Source: CAZGMN01 sp964645765 (GTDB lineage: Bacteria > Acidobacteriota > Aminicenantia > Aminicenantales > Aminicenantaceae). From it: DNA of 30,503 nucleotides. The stretch lies in assembly GCA_964645765.1 (NCBI GenBank), contig CAZYBE010000037.1:1-30503 (forward strand). The letters run 5' to 3'. Shown here piece after piece: positions 7,131 to 14,698 of this stretch. The position numbers and the translations under genes were made by a program. The first letter of the stretch is position 1. Each line of letters opens with the position of its first letter. Under the pieces are notes generated by a model. That model was not told the origin of the DNA, ran no database searches, and saw nothing but the letters and a program-made list of their open reading frames with translations.

Positions 7131-8411
7131 TTATGCCCCTTCTAATCTCTTGACATAATTGTAAATTGCTGCGATCAATGCCAGCGAAAGCCAAAAAAAT
7201 ATTCCTGTTTTTGCGCCTATAGGGATTGAATCTGCAAACCCGAAAATAAAATGGGCCAGTTGCCCCCACCCGAGCCCCAAAATTCCCAGGCGCATCCACG
7301 GAATATTGGACTCTTTCAATACCTTGAAACACATAATCCCGGCGCCGATCAAAATAGCTAAAAAAGAAAAAAGCGCCGGAATGCCGAGCTCTGCTCCTGT
7401 ATGAATAAGATGATTGTGGACGTGGGCTGTTTCATACCCTATCTTGGAATTAAATCGAATGCGGTTCATCCCGATTCCGGTGAAAGGATGTTGTTTTATC
7501 GTTTCTATTCCGACTGACCACACAAAGGTTCTTCCACCTATAGTGGAACCGATTTCCGCTGCACTCTTTGGCAATTTTTGTTTGCCCACAAAGAGTGTGT
7601 AAACAACCATGCTGACAATGAGAACCGCCGGGAGGAAAAGAAAAATAAAGGCCCTTTTGATTTTGTTGTTTCCAAAGAGGACAAAGAAGGGAAGGCTGCT
7701 GCTGAGAATTAAAGCAAGCCAGCTTCCTCGGGATTGGGTTAAGATCAAGATTCCTAATGTAATTAGCAGGCCCAAGAAAAGTCCGGTCTTAAAAACTCTG
7801 CTTCTGAGAAATAAATCTTTCTGATTTTTCAATTTGATAAAGGAATAAGTCAGAATAATAAAGATCGGGATGAAAAGGACTAATGTACCGCCAACAGCAT
7901 TAGGATGGAATCCTTCTTCTGCCCCGGGAAGACGAAAATCTACTCGAGGGAGCATGTCCTTAATGTGTGCCAATAGATCCAGATATTTGATTCTGAAAGT
8001 GAACATTCCCAAAAGCCCTAAGATAGAGAAAGAGAGGCTTCCTGCAAGAAAGAGAATAATTCCTGCTTTTATTAGCTTTTCCGTCTTCAATAGATTTACC
8101 GCCGCATAAAAAGAAACAATCCCGAACAAAGCTCCTGCGATTTTGGGCAGACTGAACCTTATATCGGGAACAACAGCGCACGTAATAAGAACCTGAACTG
8201 ACAGCAAGAATATGGGCCAATCCAATATCGTTCTCTCTATGATTTGTTTTTTGACAAGTCCTCGCCCTATCAGCACTATTGGAATAATCAAAAATATCCA
8301 GATTCGCTCTAAAGTTGGAAATAAGAAAAAAGGAGCTAAAATTACGAGGCAGAAAGCCAACCCCCAGTCAATAAGGTCTTCTTTTTTTATGAGTACCTTA
8401 AGTGGCTCCAT
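7131..8411 (-). CDS. O-antigen ligase/polymerase family protein (Wzy_C type), copy 1
   Basis: This 426-residue polytopic membrane protein has about ten to twelve membrane segments. Family marks include HPNAVGG (residues 169-175), TQSRGSWLAL (225-234), HPFTGIGMNRIRF (308-320) and AHVHNHLIHTGAELGIPAL (329-347), the large periplasmic loop with the conserved His. Such enzymes polymerise lipid-linked repeat units or ligate glycans to lipid A or protein. Sequence alone does not separate polymerase from ligase. The start ATG is only six bases beyond the T-tract of a strong terminator hairpin (8418-8443), and no normal ribosome binding site is seen next to it, so expression may be conditional or start from another codon. 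A second, unlike family member is at 21710-23221. Confidence 0.88.
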   Translation of the reverse strand: MEPLKVLIKKEDLIDWGLAFCLVILAPFFLFPTLERIWIFLIIPIVLIGRGLVKKQIIERTILDWPIFLLSVQVLITCAVVPDIRFSLPKIAGALFGIVSFYAAVNLLKTEKLIKAGIILFLAGSLSFSILGLLGMFTFRIKYLDLLAHIKDMLPRVDFRLPGAEEGFHPNAVGGTLVLFIPIFIILTYSFIKLKNQKDLFLRSRVFKTGLFLGLLITLGILILTQSRGSWLALILSSSLPFFVLFGNNKIKRAFIFLFLPAVLIVSMVVYTLFVGKQKLPKSAAEIGSTIGGRTFVWSVGIETIKQHPFTGIGMNRIRFNSKIGYETAHVHNHLIHTGAELGIPALFSFLAILIGAGIMCFKVLKESNIPWMRLGILGLGWGQLAHFIFGFADSIPIGAKTGIFFWLSLALIAAIYNYVKRLEGA

Positions 8412-8417
8412 GACTAT

Positions 8418-8443
8418 AAAAAAAACGTCCTCCCTTCGAGGAC
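8418..8443 (-). terminator. Rho-independent terminator after the transaldolase gene
   Basis: On the minus strand GTCCTC (8443-8438), loop GAAGG, GAGGAC (8432-8427), one G, then eight T residues (8425-8418). Perfect six-pair stem plus T-run is a classic intrinsic terminator. It lies 47 bases past the transaldolase stop and ends the heptose operon. The 3' arm carries a GGGAGGA purine run but is too far from the next ATG (8411) to be its normal binding site. Confidence 0.88.
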
Positions 8444-8490
8444 ATTTTATCTTAAAATAAGATCTATAATTTTAACTTGCGAGTGATAGG

Positions 8491-9183
8491 TCAGGTTTTC
8501 AGCTTTTCTTCCGCTTTCTTGGCATCATCCAGGAACATCTGGACTGTTTCCTTGCTGTAAGGATGAACGATCATCCCTCTGAGAAGGTCAGGCACGACTG
8601 TAACAATATGAGCGCCGGCCTCGAGCCATTCTATAACGTTAAGGACTTCTCGGGTTGAGCCGATAATTATTTGGGCTTTCAACTTTTGATTATCGAGCAC
8701 TTTTCGAGCCTTCTTTATTTCATCGATGCAATTATATCCCATGTTATTAACCCTTCCTCCAAAAAGCGAGACATAACTTGCCCCTGCCAGAGCGCCCAGG
8801 ACGCACTGCTGCGCGCTCATCATGGCAGTCATGTTCACGCGAACGCTGTATTTTGTCTCGAGCGCATGAACAACCTCGAAGTTTTCCATTTCCCCATTCG
8901 GGCCATGGACGGTGATTTTTACGTTAATGTTGCCCGCCCACTGAGCAAACTCTCTTGCTTGTTCGATCATCTTTTGGGGGTCATTCGTCGTGACTTCAAC
9001 GGAACAGGGATAGGGATTAATCAGATTGGCGATTTCGATAGACCTTTTCTTAATGGCTTCTTTCCCTCCCGTGACACCCGCTTTTAAAAGTATAGTCGGG
9101 TTTGTTGTCACGCCCCTGATGATTCCCATGTTCATGTATTTTTCGACCTCTTCAATCTTGCCGGTATCTAAAAAGATGGCCAT
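8491..9183 (-). CDS. Transaldolase / fructose-6-phosphate aldolase-like protein
   Basis: This 230-residue class I aldolase resembles the small transaldolase (FSA/TalC) family. It has the DTG start of the barrel (residues 6-8), GVTTNPTIL (24-32), a Lys in INVKITV (K89) at the expected Schiff-base position, NMTAMMSAQQ (117-126) and SLFGGRVNN (139-147). Known members split fructose 6-phosphate or transfer a dihydroxyacetone unit, for example to erythrose 4-phosphate to give sedoheptulose 7-phosphate. As the last gene of an operon with a SIS isomerase, HddA/HddC-like enzymes and a heptosyltransferase-like GT9, a role in making sedoheptulose 7-phosphate is the best inference. A strong GGGAGGAGGG ribosome binding site sits just before the ATG. 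It is followed by a terminator. Confidence 0.86.
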   Translation of the reverse strand: MAIFLDTGKIEEVEKYMNMGIIRGVTTNPTILLKAGVTGGKEAIKKRSIEIANLINPYPCSVEVTTNDPQKMIEQAREFAQWAGNINVKITVHGPNGEMENFEVVHALETKYSVRVNMTAMMSAQQCVLGALAGASYVSLFGGRVNNMGYNCIDEIKKARKVLDNQKLKAQIIIGSTREVLNVIEWLEAGAHIVTVVPDLLRGMIVHPYSKETVQMFLDDAKKAEEKLKT

Positions 9184-9196
9184 TTTCCCTCCTCCC

Positions 9197-9793
9197 TTAT
9201 TTTACAGATTCCCATTTCATCTCACACTTTTTTATCTCCGGGTGGCTGACAATCAAATGCCAGATGACTGCCTGGAAGGCTTCTGTGTGTGGCGTAACCG
9301 TATCAGAACTTATTGTTGGCACCAATACACATGCATCCGCACATTTGGCCGTAAAACCGCCGTCTCTGCCGACAATTCCCAGAATCTTAGCCCCGACGCT
9401 TTTTGCCTGCTCAATTGCCCGCACCAAATTGGCGCTGATGTTTTTTTCCAAATTGCCTCCGCCCACTGAAAATATAAATATCCCGTCGTTTTCATTGAGC
9501 TTGCTTTGCTTTAACCATTGAACAAAAAAATTCTCCCAGCCTTCGTCATTCACTCTGGCCGAGAGCTCGGAGACATTGTCCATTGGTGTATAGGCTTCAA
9601 ATCCGCAGAGCTTTCTGAAATCATTCACCGCATGAGAGGCGTTTGCCGCTCCTCCGCCCACTCCGAGAAAGAATAGCCTGCCCCTTTTTTCTCTGATCTC
9701 CTTCAAACAACCTAACATGGTTTTTATCTGGTTTTTATCGACCTTATCGATAATTTCCTTTGCTTCATGAAAATATTTTTCTATGTATTTCAT
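9197..9793 (-). CDS. SIS-domain sugar isomerase, GmhA-like (sedoheptulose 7-phosphate isomerase)
   Basis: This 198-residue single SIS-domain protein is about the length of GmhA (about 190). It has FLGVGGGAANASHAVNDF (residues 42-59) where GmhA has its GNGGSA phosphate loop and metal-binding His, SVGGGN in the second phosphate-binding position, GRDGG, and VTPHTEAFQAVIWH in the C-terminal active-site helix. GmhA turns sedoheptulose 7-phosphate into D-glycero-D-manno-heptose 7-phosphate in the cytoplasm. The loops differ from textbook GmhA, so another ketose phosphate is possible. The gap to the phosphofructokinase is 14 bases and to the transaldolase 13 bases, so these are one transcription unit. 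Confidence 0.82.
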   Translation of the reverse strand: MKYIEKYFHEAKEIIDKVDKNQIKTMLGCLKEIREKRGRLFFLGVGGGAANASHAVNDFRKLCGFEAYTPMDNVSELSARVNDEGWENFFVQWLKQSKLNENDGIFIFSVGGGNLEKNISANLVRAIEQAKSVGAKILGIVGRDGGFTAKCADACVLVPTISSDTVTPHTEAFQAVIWHLIVSHPEIKKCEMKWESVK

Positions 9794-9807
9794 ATAGCTC
9801 CTCTAAG

Positions 9808-11013
9808 TTATTCCTGCCGCCCGTGGCAAAACCCGCTTATTCCGTATGATTTCTCGAAGGGAATTTCTTTGAGAATCTCCTTCATGTACTTTTTCGCAGA
9901 TTCAGTAATATGAAACGCTTCTGTATCGTAAAGCCTGTCATCAACAAACCTGTGGAGTTCATCCATGGACTTGAATTGCGATAGGGGAATATCTTTAGTG
10001 ACAAGCCTGCCTTTCTCCCATTGAATAAACAGAAAGCGGGTTTCTTTTATCCCCTCAGCCAGCAGCCTGACAGCTTTTTCTCCCAGCTTTTGGCCCCAAT
10101 ATTGGTCAAGAGCATTGGGTGCCCCTGACCGATACAAGTAAGAAGGGTTTACTGCGTTAATATTTCTTGGGTTGAGATATTTCGCCAGGCCTCTTTTTAA
10201 TTGCATTTTCAGGGCGTTTGCGACACCGCCGAACCGGGGATGGCTGAAATCTCCGGATTCATCTTTTTCAACATAGATATAAGAGCCATCTGCCCACTTT
10301 GCCCCCTCAGCCACAACGATAATGAGGTGTCTCTGGCGAGAATAGGTTTTAAGTACATCTTCTAAAAACCTCTCATAATCCAGAGGAAATTCAGGGATGA
10401 TGATAAAATCAGGATATCCCAGGCCGGACGAGAGGGCGAGCCATCCAGTGTGCATTCCCATGGATTCTATAATTATTATCCTCTCGTGCGAATAGGCTGT
10501 TGTGCGCAAACCTTCCCTCAGACTAACAAAAGAGACAATTTTTTCTGCCGCCGTAGGAAAGCCAAGGGTGAAGAAATTTATAATTTTGTCTGGAGCGAAC
10601 TCTTCTCCTTGAAAGCTGTCTTTAATGCTGCCCACATCATTATCGATTGTTTTAGAAATGAGAACCTGAGGAAAAGATTTTATGGAGAATGAATTAGATA
10701 GAGTATCTTCTCCTCCGATGGCAATCAGTCCTGAAATCCCCAGTTCCCCCAAGTTCTTCAGAACCTGCCGATCGCCGTTTTCAACTTTATTAATGTTAAT
10801 CCTTGACGATTTTAAGAAGGTTCCGCCGATTGCTGGGTCCAAACTCTGGCCTGACAAGTCTAAAAAGTTACCTTCCAGGAGTCCCTTCCATCCTTTTATG
10901 AATCCGATTAGCTCTAAGTTTTGGGCCTGTGCTTCATTTTTGACCGAGGCGAGAACAGCATTAAGCGCCTGGACATCCCCACCGCCCGTTAAAATTCCAA
11001 TCCTTTTTGTCAT
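9808..11013 (-). CDS. PPi-type 6-phosphofructokinase-like enzyme (possible sedoheptulose kinase/phosphatase)
   Basis: This 401-residue protein is in the PfkA fold family. It has GILTGGGD (residues 6-13), GGEDT (100-104), the catalytic KTIDND loop (121-126), ESMGMHTGWLA (183-193) and YLYRSGAPNALD in the substrate-binding C-terminal part. Asp at the third position after GG, together with Lys before TIDND, is the pattern of pyrophosphate-dependent enzymes. Oddities are Glu in place of the first Asp of GGDD, Met in place of the Arg of MGR, and VQALN in place of the usual CPGLN. PPi enzymes work in both directions and some act on sedoheptulose phosphates. In this operon it may interconvert sedoheptulose 7-phosphate and 1,7-bisphosphate; this is inferred. 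No clear ribosome binding site is seen. Confidence 0.82.
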   Translation of the reverse strand: MTKRIGILTGGGDVQALNAVLASVKNEAQAQNLELIGFIKGWKGLLEGNFLDLSGQSLDPAIGGTFLKSSRININKVENGDRQVLKNLGELGISGLIAIGGEDTLSNSFSIKSFPQVLISKTIDNDVGSIKDSFQGEEFAPDKIINFFTLGFPTAAEKIVSFVSLREGLRTTAYSHERIIIIESMGMHTGWLALSSGLGYPDFIIIPEFPLDYERFLEDVLKTYSRQRHLIIVVAEGAKWADGSYIYVEKDESGDFSHPRFGGVANALKMQLKRGLAKYLNPRNINAVNPSYLYRSGAPNALDQYWGQKLGEKAVRLLAEGIKETRFLFIQWEKGRLVTKDIPLSQFKSMDELHRFVDDRLYDTEAFHITESAKKYMKEILKEIPFEKSYGISGFCHGRQE

Positions 11014-11051
11014 GACTTATATATTATTTAAGATTTTGCGGGCGAGAGAAG

Positions 11052-12104
11052 TCATATTTTTACAGGCTTATTTAGCTTTGCCGACTTATAGACGGCCTCA
11101 ATCATCCTGTTTGCCATCAAGCCGTCATATCCTGAACCCAGAGGCTCCCTGTTTTCTTTTATAGCAGAGACGAACTCTTTCCATTCCTCTTGCCAGGAAA
11201 TATCCGGGCCCGGAAATTCTATGAATTCTTCATGAGGCGGAGCGCCTTTGTATTTGAAAGAGCGCTCGTTTTTGGATAATGGATCAACGGCTGCTACTTT
11301 TCGTCTTCCAATAATGAGTCTTTCAACTCCATAGCTTCCGCCCAATCCGTCTATAGCTAAATACCCTTTTTCTCCGAATATCTCAAAGATGAATTTGTTC
11401 TTCCACTGGGTCCAGCTCGTATGCATCGTTGCAATTTGCCCTTTTTTTGTTTTGAAAATTGCAAAAGCATTATCCTCTACTTCCATATTCCAGTAATAGG
11501 TGTTAATCTGGCCAAAGACCTCTTCAAATTCACCGATAAACCACCTAAATAAATCCACTACATGAACACCCTGATCCAGTAGTTCTCCGCCCCCGCACAG
11601 ATCTTTATCAGCTCTCCATTCTTTCTCATAACCAGGCCGCCCGCCGTGCCCATAAATGCATCTTATGTAGTAGGGATCACCAATCTCGCTATTTTCAACT
11701 AGTTGCCTGGCTTTAAGAATAGCGGGGTGATGCCGGTGATTAAAACCGGTTTTAAGGATTCTTCCCTTCTTTTTTGCCTTAAGATAGATTTCTTTGGCTT
11801 CTTTTATATTCTTACCCAACGGCTTTTCACACAAGACATTTTTATTGTTCTCCAGAGCGGCAATGGAAATTTCTTTCAGGCATTTGTTAGGCGTGGCTAC
11901 AACCACGCTGTTTATATGGCTTTTTGTAATTAAACTTTCCCAATTCTTATAAGCTTTTCCTCCGCACTCTCCGGCAAGCTCTCGAGCCTTTTGAAGATCA
12001 ATATCACAAATTCCGACAATTTCGCTCTCCTCAGCGAATATCCGTATCGAATCTGCGCGTTTTCTTCCTATGAAGCCCGCTCCGACGATTCCAACTTTGA
12101 TCAT
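11052..12104 (-). CDS. Gfo/Idh/MocA family NAD(P)-dependent sugar oxidoreductase
   Basis: This 350-residue protein has an N-terminal Rossmann motif GIVGAGFIGRKRA (residues 5-17), CEKPLGKN (92-99) with the conserved Lys, and GGELLDQGVHVVDLF, the GG.L.D.G.H block that holds the catalytic Asp/His pair. Family members oxidise or reduce sugars, often at C3, in nucleotide-sugar or inositol-like pathways. The start overlaps the upstream SDR stop by four bases (ATGA), so the two oxidoreductases are probably translationally coupled and may act on the same sugar, for example as an oxidise-then-reduce epimerising pair. The substrate is not visible from sequence. Confidence 0.88.
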   Translation of the reverse strand: MIKVGIVGAGFIGRKRADSIRIFAEESEIVGICDIDLQKARELAGECGGKAYKNWESLITKSHINSVVVATPNKCLKEISIAALENNKNVLCEKPLGKNIKEAKEIYLKAKKKGRILKTGFNHRHHPAILKARQLVENSEIGDPYYIRCIYGHGGRPGYEKEWRADKDLCGGGELLDQGVHVVDLFRWFIGEFEEVFGQINTYYWNMEVEDNAFAIFKTKKGQIATMHTSWTQWKNKFIFEIFGEKGYLAIDGLGGSYGVERLIIGRRKVAAVDPLSKNERSFKYKGAPPHEEFIEFPGPDISWQEEWKEFVSAIKENREPLGSGYDGLMANRMIEAVYKSAKLNKPVKI

Positions 12105-12949
12105 CTATTTATCTTTATAAAATTTTTTCCGTCTATTCTTCTAAGCACATATAAATCTTTATCAATTTCAACAGGGCCTATGTCCTTCCAGTCCCTCCAC
12201 GGATCCCACACAGCGCTTATGACTTTACCAGTGATCCAGTCTGCATCATCAGAGGCAAGATAACAGATGAGTTCGGCAGCTAAATCAGGCGAGTCAAAAC
12301 TCCCGTTCAGTTTTTCTTTGATTTTATCATATTCATCGCCAACCTTTTCTGCGCCTGCTTCTATTATCTCGTCAATCATCTTTGTCTTGATAACTCCGGG
12401 AGAAATTGCGTTAACTTGAATATTAAAATTTTTTAATTCATCGGCCAGAATTTCGGTCAATCTTACCACTCCAGCTTTAGAGACGCTATAAGCAGAAAAA
12501 TTAGGTCGCGGAAAATTGGCTCCTCCCCCTGCGAAGTTGATAATCTTTCCTTTTTTTCTGTTCACCATGACCGGGAGAACTGTTTTGCAACATATGACGG
12601 TTCCGATGAGATTTATCTTTATATTATTCACCCAATCTTGAATATTGCCCTCTGTGAATGGCCCTATAGGGCCTTGTATCCCGGCTGCATTAACCAGGAT
12701 GTCAATTGATTCGTAACGCCTTAAAACTTGTCTCACAGCTTCCTGGATTTCTTCGACTTTAGAGACATTAACAGGGATTCCTAAAATTTCATGATCCCGG
12801 CTTAGACCGCGGAGGAAATCACCTAAAGCTTTCCTGTCGAAATCGAAGATAGCGACGCGTGCTCCTTCTAAAATGAATTTTTTGGCTACAGCCTTTCCGA
12901 TTCCTCCGCAACCGCCTGTGAGTATGGCGACTTTATCTTTAAGAATCAT
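12101..12949 (-). CDS. Short-chain dehydrogenase/reductase (SDR)
   Basis: This 282-residue classical SDR has TGGCGGIG (residues 11-18) for NAD(P) binding, NAAG (87-90) and the YSVSK catalytic Tyr154 and Lys158. The usual catalytic Ser, about thirteen residues before the Tyr, seems replaced by a Gly-rich stretch (FAGGGA, 139-144). A late segment, GKVISAVWDPWRDW, and a C-terminal extension go beyond the common 250-residue length and may set substrate choice. It overlaps the Gfo/Idh/MocA gene by four bases. The pair probably remodels a sugar of the heptose line. The substrate is unknown. Confidence 0.87.
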   Translation of the reverse strand: MILKDKVAILTGGCGGIGKAVAKKFILEGARVAIFDFDRKALGDFLRGLSRDHEILGIPVNVSKVEEIQEAVRQVLRRYESIDILVNAAGIQGPIGPFTEGNIQDWVNNIKINLIGTVICCKTVLPVMVNRKKGKIINFAGGGANFPRPNFSAYSVSKAGVVRLTEILADELKNFNIQVNAISPGVIKTKMIDEIIEAGAEKVGDEYDKIKEKLNGSFDSPDLAAELICYLASDDADWITGKVISAVWDPWRDWKDIGPVEIDKDLYVLRRIDGKNFIKINR

Positions 12950-12978
12950 TCTTTGGCACCAAAAGCTATGTATACCGC

Positions 12979-13980
12979 TTACTTTACACCATTCATGAAA
13001 TTTATTAATACCTTTGTCCCTTCTAAGTCAAACCTGTAGCGCATTTCCCGCAAATTGGCTTTTTTCATTGCCTCTCGCAATTTGGAATGATTTTTTTCCA
13101 CATAAAAAAGGAAAAAACCGCCTCCACCCGCCCCAGAAATTTTCCCTCCCAAGGCACCATTTTTTAAAGCAATCTCATAGATCTCATCCAACCAGGGATT
13201 AGACATTTCTGAAGAAATACTTTTTTTATACTTCCAGTGCTTGTCAAATAGCGGTCCCACATCGGAGATATTACCGCTTTCCACAGCCTCGAGTATTTTG
13301 TACCCGATCCCTTTTATATAATGCATGTTCTCCACAACATTTATTTTCTCCTCTTTTGCACCTTTGCTTTGCTCAGAAAGTATCTTGTCAGCGCTTCGCG
13401 AAATCCCTGTATAAAATATCAGAAGGTTTCTGTTCAGGTCATCGATGGTTGAGTCATCCACTTTGGCTGACCTCACATTCACTGTTCCATCTTTTTGAAT
13501 GTCCAGAACTCTTAGGCCGCCAAAAGCTGCCATGTATTGATCCTGTTTGCCGATAGGCTTGCTGAGTCTGTTGATTTCAAGGTCACACGCCTCTTCAGCC
13601 AGGGCATGAAGCGAAACATATTCTCTTTTCATGCTGTGCAGCGCATTGAGGAGCCCCACAGCGTAACAACTTGAAGAACCCAATCCTGTTCCGGCCGGCA
13701 CATCAGCCATGGAAACAATTTCCAGGGAATCCTCTATCTCCATCATCCGCATGGCCTCTTTGGCGATATCATGCTGAAGCTCCTCCCTGTGCGTTACGAT
13801 TTCCGACTTTGCATACTTAACCCTTACCAGATTATCGACAATGGGAATGTTGATGTTGATAAACATGTATTTATTTATTCCCGCTGCAAAAATAATGCCT
13901 CCATACTTAGAATAATAGGAAGGAAGGTCAGTCCCCCCTCCTCCCAGAGTAAACCGAAAAGGCGTCCTTGTTATAATCAT
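12979..13980 (-). CDS. hddA: HddA-like D-glycero-D-manno-heptose 7-phosphate kinase (GHMP kinase)
   Basis: This GHMP-family sugar kinase starts MIITRTPFRFTLGGGGTD, closely like HddA, which phosphorylates D-glycero-alpha-D-manno-heptose 7-phosphate at C1. The ATP-binding motif PAGTGLGSSS is at residues 95-104 and the C-terminal GGKISGAGGGGFF block closes the active site. The frame can start at GTG 13989, but ATG 13980 has AGGTGGG five to eleven bases upstream and fits the family N-terminus, so I chose it. It follows the nucleotidyltransferase gene by less than 20 bases. The next step, removal of the 7-phosphate by a GmhB-like phosphatase, has no gene in this window. Related kinases act on fucose and other sugars, so the substrate rests partly on neighbours. 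Confidence 0.85.
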   Translation of the reverse strand: MIITRTPFRFTLGGGGTDLPSYYSKYGGIIFAAGINKYMFININIPIVDNLVRVKYAKSEIVTHREELQHDIAKEAMRMMEIEDSLEIVSMADVPAGTGLGSSSCYAVGLLNALHSMKREYVSLHALAEEACDLEINRLSKPIGKQDQYMAAFGGLRVLDIQKDGTVNVRSAKVDDSTIDDLNRNLLIFYTGISRSADKILSEQSKGAKEEKINVVENMHYIKGIGYKILEAVESGNISDVGPLFDKHWKYKKSISSEMSNPWLDEIYEIALKNGALGGKISGAGGGGFFLFYVEKNHSKLREAMKKANLREMRYRFDLEGTKVLINFMNGVK

Positions 13981-13997
13981 TTCACCCACCTGCTTTT

Positions 13998-14696
13998 TTA
14001 TTCTTTTTTCTTCCTCAATTCTTCGAGGAGCTCAAAACTGTCAATACCCCAGACTTTTTTTTTCAATTTATAAGCATAGAGCTTTTCTCTTTTTTTGAGA
14101 ACCAGCGGCAGGACATCAAACCCGAAATCTGAATATGAGCGCGGAATAAAGTCAAAAATTTTTTTGCTAAAATAATAAATGCCCGCACTTACCCAGTGGC
14201 TGAAGACTTCTGAAGGCTTCGGCTTTTCGACAAAGCGCGAAATTTCATCACCGTCCCTGATCTCTAAAATTCCGCTCCCGCTGACATCTTCCTTCTCAAA
14301 AACAACCACAGTTCCTATTCCATTTTTTCTTTTTGAATATTGAATTAAGTCTTTATAATCTATTTCCAGAAAGTTATCGCCATACACCACAAGAAAAGGC
14401 TCGCTTCCCAGCTCGTTTTCAAGTTTCTTTACAGCTCCGGCTGTTCCCAGAATTTCAGGCTCATAAGAATAATTTACATTAATGCCCCACTTTTTGCCGT
14501 CTCCCACGAATTCTTTTATTTTTTCAGGCAAATGATGGAGGTTGATAAAAATATTGCTAATTCCCGCTCGGACTAATTGTTCAAGATGATATTCTATGAG
14601 GGGCTTCCCGTTTATAGGAATCACGACTTTGGGAATGTTGGCCGTTAAGGGTCTTAGCCTCGTTCCTTTTCCCGCTGCGAGTAATATCGCTTTCAT
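13998..14696 (-). CDS. Sugar-1-phosphate nucleotidyltransferase (HddC/RmlA/ManC type)
   Basis: This 232-residue NTP transferase has LAAGKGTRLRPLT (residues 6-18) for nucleotide binding, the GDN metal-binding motif (106-108) and FVEKPKP. The length fits short HddC- or GlmU-N-like enzymes without a left-handed beta-helix domain. HddC uses GTP to make GDP-heptose; RmlA-like relatives use dTTP or UTP, so the nucleotide is not certain. Its place directly upstream of an HddA-like kinase and in the same operon as a GmhA-like isomerase makes an NDP-heptose product likely. The spacing to the epimerase gene is two bases. Confidence 0.86.
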   Translation of the reverse strand: MKAILLAAGKGTRLRPLTANIPKVVIPINGKPLIEYHLEQLVRAGISNIFINLHHLPEKIKEFVGDGKKWGINVNYSYEPEILGTAGAVKKLENELGSEPFLVVYGDNFLEIDYKDLIQYSKRKNGIGTVVVFEKEDVSGSGILEIRDGDEISRFVEKPKPSEVFSHWVSAGIYYFSKKIFDFIPRSYSDFGFDVLPLVLKKREKLYAYKLKKKVWGIDSFELLEELRKKKE

Positions 14697-14698
14697 GG

